IMG/VR virus record: IMGVR_UViG_3300014501_000067
Coordinates: 1 to 25,334 of that record
From: a virus
Direction: 5' to 3' (one strand)
Length of the DNA: 25,334 nt
The notes beneath the pieces are model-generated. The model was not told where the DNA came from. It did no database searches and saw only the letters and a list, made by a program, of their open reading frames with translations. The position numbers and the translations under genes were made by a program. Each line of letters begins with the position of its first letter. Position 1 is the stretch's first letter. Below, in pieces: positions 21,879 through 25,334 of this stretch.

Positions 21879-21939
21879 GAAGGATGCTCTATCGAGATTG
21901 CGATCGGGCGCCGTCGCCGCGCCCAGTTCCGTCAGTGTG

Positions 21940-21954
21940 GTGATCTTTTATCAC
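21940..21954. promoter_or_regulatory. Palindromic candidate operator over the late promoter
   Basis: GTGAT-5-ATCAC (minus strand GTGATAAAAGATCAC) covers the -10 box of the late promoter and the expected transcription start. A protein bound here would block or control that promoter. The binding protein is unknown; the repressor at 22995 or the 21951-22910 product are candidates. Confidence 0.4.
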
Positions 21955-21973
21955 ATTGATCCGGATTTGTCAA
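21945..21973 (-). promoter_or_regulatory. Late promoter for terminase and structural genes
   Basis: TTGACA (-35, 21973-21968, full consensus), a 17-nt spacer and TAAAAG (-10, 21950-21945). It lies in the most AT-rich stretch of the phage, at the very end of the upstream gene, whose stop codon falls inside it. Initiation near 21938 would give a leader of about 60 nt before the TTG of the small terminase. Confidence 0.6.
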
Positions 21974-22910
21974 GATGAAAATGCTTATATGATAATTTTT
22001 GTGCGATGCCAAAATGCGATTCTAGCGCGCCCAGCCCGGCGATGAGGATGCCCGACGCCGATTCCTGGCTGACTCGACGCCCGCTCCAGCCCTGCTGGAG
22101 AGCCCATTCCTTGAGCGAACGCTCCCAGCCGAGGACATGCCAGAGGCACGATCCCGCCGGCGAAGCGATCCCGCCGACTGCCTGGATCGCGCGCCACACC
22201 GCCGTGCGCGCCGCCTCGATGCGCAGCGCGGGACCGTCCCTGTCGGGCCGCGGGCTGCGCTCGCCGGACCGCAGACGCGACGGGTCGAATGCGCGCAGCG
22301 GGTCGAGTTGAGCCGTCGCGAACCGGGCGCGAAAATCCTCGCCGGCCTGTCGCATGCTCCCGGTTATCGAGCCGCGCCGTTGCATGATCGCCAGCGTGTC
22401 GACCGCGCGATACGGGCGGGAGGGATGGCCTGCCGAATCGCCGATCGCGTGCGCCGGCCGCTCGATGGCGCCATGTTGGCGACGCTCCGGCGTCGGCCCG
22501 GAATCTTGCACGCCGGCGGTCGCGGTTCTTGGTGTTCGTTGTGTCGCCATCTGGATCTCCTCAGGAACAATTGGTGAACATCTTGGGCGCGAAAATGCGC
22601 GCGCAATACGGTCGAGCCGGTGCAACAGGCGGTCTGGAGGGTGGCGCGCCTCACGTCCCTGTCGCCCGCCGACCGCTTCCGCCAGCGCTTCGATCTCGCG
22701 CAGCTCTCGCTCCTCAGTTGCGCTGCCCTTGGTGAGATGGCACAGGGCGTGGTGTCGTAGGCAATAGGCCGAGCCGGAGCCCCGCGGCGCATTGCAGAAA
22801 TTGACGCGGCCCGGGGCCGGGTCGGCACTATTGACAATAAACGCACAACCGCCCTCGGCTTCCGTATCTCCCCGTGCGTGCTCATGCGTTTCCACGATTT
22901 TGCCCGCCAT
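21951..22910 (-). CDS. Cys/His-rich (GcrA-C-terminus-like) and DUF6456-like fusion protein
   Basis: A 319-residue frame that looks like two genes in one. Residues 1-115 hold Cys22, Cys39, Cys50, His53, His54 and Cys57 (FCNAPRGSGSAYCLRHHALC), a likely zinc site resembling the C-terminus of GcrA-type regulators, and a helix REIEALAEAVGGRQGREARH. Residues 121-300 resemble DUF6456-type prophage proteins: RAVDTLAIMQRRGSITGSMR, AGEDFRARFATAQLDPLRAF, then SPAGSCLWHVLGWERSLKEW with ALQQGWSGR. An internal ATG at 22550 has a strong SD (GAGGAGATCCAG), so the second half is probably also made alone. The 22910 ATG follows AAGGGG. Lying between repressor and late promoter, it is a candidate activator of late transcription; that is inferred. 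The last 20 residues run through AT-rich promoter DNA and may be an extension. Confidence 0.7.
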   Translation of the reverse strand: MAGKIVETHEHARGDTEAEGGCAFIVNSADPAPGRVNFCNAPRGSGSAYCLRHHALCHLTKGSATEERELREIEALAEAVGGRQGREARHPPDRLLHRLDRIARAFSRPRCSPIVPEEIQMATQRTPRTATAGVQDSGPTPERRQHGAIERPAHAIGDSAGHPSRPYRAVDTLAIMQRRGSITGSMRQAGEDFRARFATAQLDPLRAFDPSRLRSGERSPRPDRDGPALRIEAARTAVWRAIQAVGGIASPAGSCLWHVLGWERSLKEWALQQGWSGRRVSQESASGILIAGLGALESHFGIAQKLSYKHFHLDKSGSM

Positions 22911-22922
22911 GCGATTCGCCCC

Positions 22923-22951
22923 TTGTCAAAGCCGCATGCTGCATATATTAT
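22923..22951 (+). promoter_or_regulatory. Promoter of the repressor gene
   Basis: TTGTCA (-35, 22923-22928, 5 of 6), a 17-nt spacer and TATTAT (-10, 22946-22951, 5 of 6). The transcript would start near 22958, with a leader of about 37 nt that contains a 9-codon mini-ORF (MSMRQLRRP, 22964-22993) before the repressor ATG. Its -10 box overlaps that of the opposite promoter. Confidence 0.6.
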
Positions 22952-22969
22952 CAATTGGAGCAATGTCAA
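22942..22969 (-). promoter_or_regulatory. Early (lytic-side) promoter facing the repressor promoter
   Basis: TTGACA (-35, 22969-22964), a 16-nt spacer and TATATG (-10, 22947-22942). It would transcribe the 21951-22910 gene with a leader of about 25 nt. Because it overlaps the repressor promoter, polymerase can use only one at a time. Confidence 0.5.
22954..22964. promoter_or_regulatory. Candidate repressor operator ATTG-GAG-CAAT
   Basis: A perfect 4+3+4 palindrome in the spacer of the minus-strand promoter and at the start point of the repressor transcript. It is nested inside a looser AATTG...CAATT pair. Its placement suits autoregulation by the repressor; binding is inferred. Confidence 0.35.
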
Positions 22970-22994
22970 TGAGACAATTACGCAGGCCGTAATC

Positions 22995-23660
22995 ATGGAT
23001 GCGATCTGGTTTCAGCAGACACTCGAGCGGGCCGGCGCGTCGCAGGCCGACCTCGCCCGGCATCTGCGCCTGGCCCCATCGGCGGTCTCACGCATGGTGA
23101 AGGGCGAGCGCCAGATGAAACTCTTGGAGGCGGTGCAAATCGCCGGTTTCCTCGGGGTTTCCCAAGACGAGGTGCTGCGCCACGCCGGCGCCAATGCCGA
23201 GACGCCGCCACGAATCGGCCCGGCCCGGCGCGGCCGCCCGCCGCGCGCCTTCGTCGCTGCGGTCGCCCCGCCGCGTGCCGAGCCGATCCCGATCCGCAGC
23301 GCCGCACGCGGCGGCGCCGATCAGCAGATGTTTCTCGAGGACGGGCCGATCGGCTATACCCCGCGTCCCGCTAATCTCGCCGGGGTCCGTGGCGCCTACG
23401 CGATCTACATGGTCGGCGACAGCATGGAGCCGCGCTACAGGCAGGGCTGGCTATTGCACGTCAACCCGTTCAAGCCGTCGACCCACGGCCGCGACGTCGT
23501 CGTCTTCAAAACAGGTCAGGCGGTGCTGATCAAGCAGTTCGTACGCTGGGACGGCGACGCCCTGGTGCTGCACCAGCTCAACCCGCCCGAGGAGCTGAGG
23601 GTCCCCCGCGACGAGGTTCTCGAATGCCACCTCGTCGTCGGCGTCGACCAGGAGGGATGA
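22995..23660 (+). CDS. Phage repressor, HTH plus S24/LexA-like domain
   Basis: A 221-residue CI-like repressor. The start at 22995 (MDAIWFQQTLERAGASQADL) is chosen because the longer frame runs back through the promoter region. Residues 5-60 form an HTH_3-type domain (ASQADLARHLRLAPSAVSRM then VKGERQMKL). A basic, Pro/Ala-rich linker follows (PPRIGPARRGRPPRAFVAAV). Residues about 120-221 are an S24 peptidase-like domain with Ser143 in MVGDSMEPRY and Lys180 in GQAVLIKQFV, the serine-lysine pair used for self-cleavage in LexA and CI. The usual Ala-Gly or Cys-Gly cleavage pair is not obvious just before that domain, so induction by RecA-stimulated cleavage is possible but not shown. It is the only phage gene on the plus strand in the window. 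Confidence 0.88.
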   Translation: MDAIWFQQTLERAGASQADLARHLRLAPSAVSRMVKGERQMKLLEAVQIAGFLGVSQDEVLRHAGANAETPPRIGPARRGRPPRAFVAAVAPPRAEPIPIRSAARGGADQQMFLEDGPIGYTPRPANLAGVRGAYAIYMVGDSMEPRYRQGWLLHVNPFKPSTHGRDVVVFKTGQAVLIKQFVRWDGDALVLHQLNPPEELRVPRDEVLECHLVVGVDQEG

Positions 23661-23714
23661 CCGATCGGCGCCAAGCCGCATCGGCCGGTCTCAATTTAAC
23701 GCAAGGGGCGCCCG

Positions 23715-25046
23715 TTGAGTGAGGCCGGCCGGCCGGCCGTCGCTGCGCCGGGCATCGGCTACCGGCTGCTGCGCCGGGTCATCGATGTTCGGCCCGGGGA
23801 GGTCGCGGTCCTCTTCTGGTGCTGGCTCTACATCTTCGCGGTCTTGTCGTCCTACTACATCATGCGTCCGATCCGCGACGAGATGGGCGTCGCCGGCGGG
23901 GTCAACAATCTGCAATGGCTGTTCACCGGCACGCTTGTCGGCATGGTGGTGCTGAACCTGCCCTTCGCCTATCTCGTCAAGACCCTGCCGCGCCAGCGCT
24001 TCATACCGCTGACCTACCGGTTTTTCGCCCTCAACATCATCCTGTTCGCGGCGCTCTTTTACGTCGCCGATGCGGCTCAGACGGTGTGGGTCGGCCGGGC
24101 CTTTTTCATCTGGGTCTCGGTCTACAATTTGTTCGTCGTCTCGATCTTCTGGCAGATGAATGTCGATCTGTTCAGCCCCGAACAGAGCAAGCGTCTGTTC
24201 GGCTTCATCGCCGCCGGGGCGACGCTCGGCGCGATCGCCGGCTCGGCGCTGACCGCGGCGCTGGCGCGCTACGTCTCGCCGATCGTGCTGCTCCTGGGCG
24301 CGGCGGGATTGCTCGAACTCGCGGTGTTCGCGGTCGGCCGCCTGTCGCGCCTCTCGCCTGCTCTGTCGCGCCGGCCCGGCAGTGAGGCCCGCGGCGAAGA
24401 ACAACCGATCGGCGGCAGCATCGTCGCCGGCATCACACACGCCTTTCGCTCGCCCTATCTCGTCAATGTCAGCCTGTTTCTGCTGCTGTTCGCGATCACC
24501 TCGACCTTCCTCTATTTCCAGCAGGCCGGGATCGTCAGCCACAGCTTTGCCGACCGCGGCGCGCAGACCGCGTTCTTCGCGACGATCGACCTCCTGGTGA
24601 ACACGCTGACCTTGATCGTGCAGCTGTTTTTCACCGGGCGGCTCCTGGTGCTGTTCGGCGTCGCGCTGGCGCTCGGGTTCCTCCCCGTCCTGACGATGAT
24701 CGGTTTCGGAGCGCTGGCGTTCGCGCCGACGCTCTCCGCGATCGCGGTGTTCCAGGTGCTGCGCCGGGCCGGCGACTATGCGATCGCTCGGCCGACGCGC
24801 GAGATCCTGTTCACCGTGGTGCCGCGCGAGGACCGCTACAAGGCGAAGAGCTTTATCGACACCTTCGTCTATCGTCTGGGGGACCAGCTCGGCGCCTGGG
24901 GCGTGGCGGGGCTGCGCGGGCTCGGCGCCGGTGCGACCGAGCTGGCGCTGGTGGCGATCCCGATCGCGCTCCTATGGCTCGTCAACGCGCTGTGGCTCGG
25001 TCGCCGCCAGGAAGCCCGCGCAGAGGCGCAAGCCGCGGCGAAATAG
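23715..25046 (+). CDS. Membrane transporter, TLC/NTP-NDP exchanger-like (MFS fold)
   Basis: A 443-residue integral membrane protein with about 10-12 hydrophobic helices. The start is a TTG at 23715 with an AAGGGG SD. The first helix region holds LFWCWLYIFAVLSSYYIMRP followed by IRDEMGV, the P-x-R-D-x-x-G signature seen in relatives of the TLC nucleotide transporters that are annotated in free-living bacteria as NTP/NDP exchange or MFS transporters. Later segments (GFIAAGATLGAIAGSALTAA; RRAGDYAIARPTREILFTVV, PREDRYKAKSFIDTFVYRLG) also fit that group. The substrate cannot be told from sequence. It lies 54 nt after the repressor on the same strand, with no clear terminator between, and is most likely host DNA at the prophage edge. 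Confidence 0.75.
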   Translation: MSEAGRPAVAAPGIGYRLLRRVIDVRPGEVAVLFWCWLYIFAVLSSYYIMRPIRDEMGVAGGVNNLQWLFTGTLVGMVVLNLPFAYLVKTLPRQRFIPLTYRFFALNIILFAALFYVADAAQTVWVGRAFFIWVSVYNLFVVSIFWQMNVDLFSPEQSKRLFGFIAAGATLGAIAGSALTAALARYVSPIVLLLGAAGLLELAVFAVGRLSRLSPALSRRPGSEARGEEQPIGGSIVAGITHAFRSPYLVNVSLFLLLFAITSTFLYFQQAGIVSHSFADRGAQTAFFATIDLLVNTLTLIVQLFFTGRLLVLFGVALALGFLPVLTMIGFGALAFAPTLSAIAVFQVLRRAGDYAIARPTREILFTVVPREDRYKAKSFIDTFVYRLGDQLGAWGVAGLRGLGAGATELALVAIPIALLWLVNALWLGRRQEARAEAQAAAK

Positions 25047-25057
25047 ACCGAGCCCTA

Positions 25058-25334
25058 AGAGCCGTTCCGGAAAGGAGTTGATTCGGTTGAATCGGTCGTG
25101 ATTCGATATGTGGTTTGAGTTTGTTTTGGGAGGCACCACATGGGGACGGACGATCATCGTCGCGCGGCGGGCCGCAAGGAGCTGCGCTATCCGAGCGATC
25201 TGAGCGATAGGGGCGGTGAACTTTGACGATGGTGGCGTCGACCATGGCGTACTCCATATCCGGCTGGTCCGAGGCGGCATCGAAAAGCCGTTTGAAAACA
25301 TCAGCTTTGACCCAGTCTCGATATCGCTTGAAGA
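25058..25334 (-). mobile_element. Remnant of an IS5-family insertion sequence (partial)
   Basis: Between the transporter stop and the window end, the sequence holds GAGCCGTTCCGG, then short nested inverted repeats (GATTC-GGTT-GAATC at 25080-25093 and GAATC-GGTCGT-GATTC at 25089-25104) typical of a subterminal IS region, and a transposase fragment further right. The stretch at about 25110-25212 matches nothing I recognise. The left boundary near 25058 is a guess; the element continues past the right edge. Confidence 0.45.
25213..25334 (-). pseudogene. IS5-family transposase fragment
   Basis: Forty residues are readable from the right edge: FKRYRDWVKADVFKRLFDAA, then SDQPDMEYAMVDATIVKVHR. The VDATIVKVHR motif carries the first catalytic Asp of IS5-type DDE transposases. 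After HR the frame continues as PYRSDRSDSAAPCGPPRDDD, which has no resemblance to the Gly-rich segment expected next, so the rest of the gene has been deleted or replaced. The N-terminal part lies beyond the window. It should not be active. Confidence 0.65.

Noticed and set aside
22878-22994. N-terminal 39-residue extension of the repressor
   Set aside because: It would be translated through the -35 and -10 boxes of the repressor promoter and has no HTH-family similarity; the ATG at 22995 starts the domain properly.
23691-24542. Minus-strand ORF (283 residues) opposite the transporter
   Set aside because: The plus strand encodes clear membrane helices; the antisense product is Asp/Arg/Gln-rich and has the composition expected from reverse reading of hydrophobic codons.
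24972-25301. Minus-strand ORF over the IS remnant and transporter end
   Set aside because: It runs in a different frame from the recognisable transposase residues and continues antisense into the transporter gene.
1-25334. CRISPR array, tRNA, integrase, attachment site, toxin-antitoxin or defence genes
   Set aside because: I looked for regularly spaced repeats, cloverleaf sequences, tyrosine or serine recombinase motifs and small paired genes, and saw none. Attachment sites cannot be called without both ends of the element.

Overview
The window is almost entirely one prophage from a GC-rich alphaproteobacterium, probably of the Hyphomicrobiales or Rhodospirillales. That assignment is inferred from base composition, from recollection of related prophages, and from the GTA-like (gene transfer agent-like) set of tail proteins; no 16S or housekeeping marker is present. 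Host DNA appears only at the right end: a TLC/MFS-type membrane transporter (23715-25046, +) and the remnant of an IS5-family insertion sequence (about 25058-25334). No integrase, replication gene, tRNA gene, CRISPR array or attachment site is visible.

The phage genes read right to left (minus strand) from a compact immunity region. A plus-strand S24/LexA-like repressor (22995-23660) faces a minus-strand gene (21951-22910) that joins a Cys/His-rich putative zinc module to a DUF6456-like domain. Their two promoters overlap around 22923-22969. Just after that gene lies a strong sigma70-like promoter, TTGACA-17-TAAAAG, at 21945-21973 with a palindrome over its -10 box. It points at the packaging and structural genes. 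Nothing resembling a replication module lies between repressor and terminase.

The late region runs in this order: small and large terminase (21878-20108); a small virion-type protein (20111-19668); a 936-residue beta-helix/tandem-repeat protein with a signal peptide (19662-16852); portal (16852-15503); three more proteins with Sec-type signal peptides (15414-12637); an XkdF-like prohead protease fusion (12579-11140); an intrinsic terminator (11113-11091); HK97-type major capsid protein (11065-9578); connector and tail-completion genes (9478-8409); a small gene split by a -1 frame change (8395-8187); major tail protein (8185-7421); a tail assembly chaperone pair with a probable frameshift (7414-6732); a secreted cargo (moron) gene with its own promoter and a following hairpin (6726-5950); a broken tape measure gene (5920-4773); DUF2460 distal tail, DUF2163 hub, a tiny membrane protein, an NlpC/P60 peptidase and two tail-tip proteins (4763-202); and the start of a membrane protein, possibly a holin, that runs off the left edge.

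Most late genes overlap by ATGA or TGATG, so they are probably translated as a coupled chain from one long transcript. Head, connector, tail tube and baseplate genes all look coding. The tape measure gene is broken and the small gene at 8187-8395 is frame-shifted, so the element may be partly decayed, domesticated, or using recoding. The most unusual feature is the number of Sec signal peptides (five proteins) inside a virion gene cluster, four of them in the head module.
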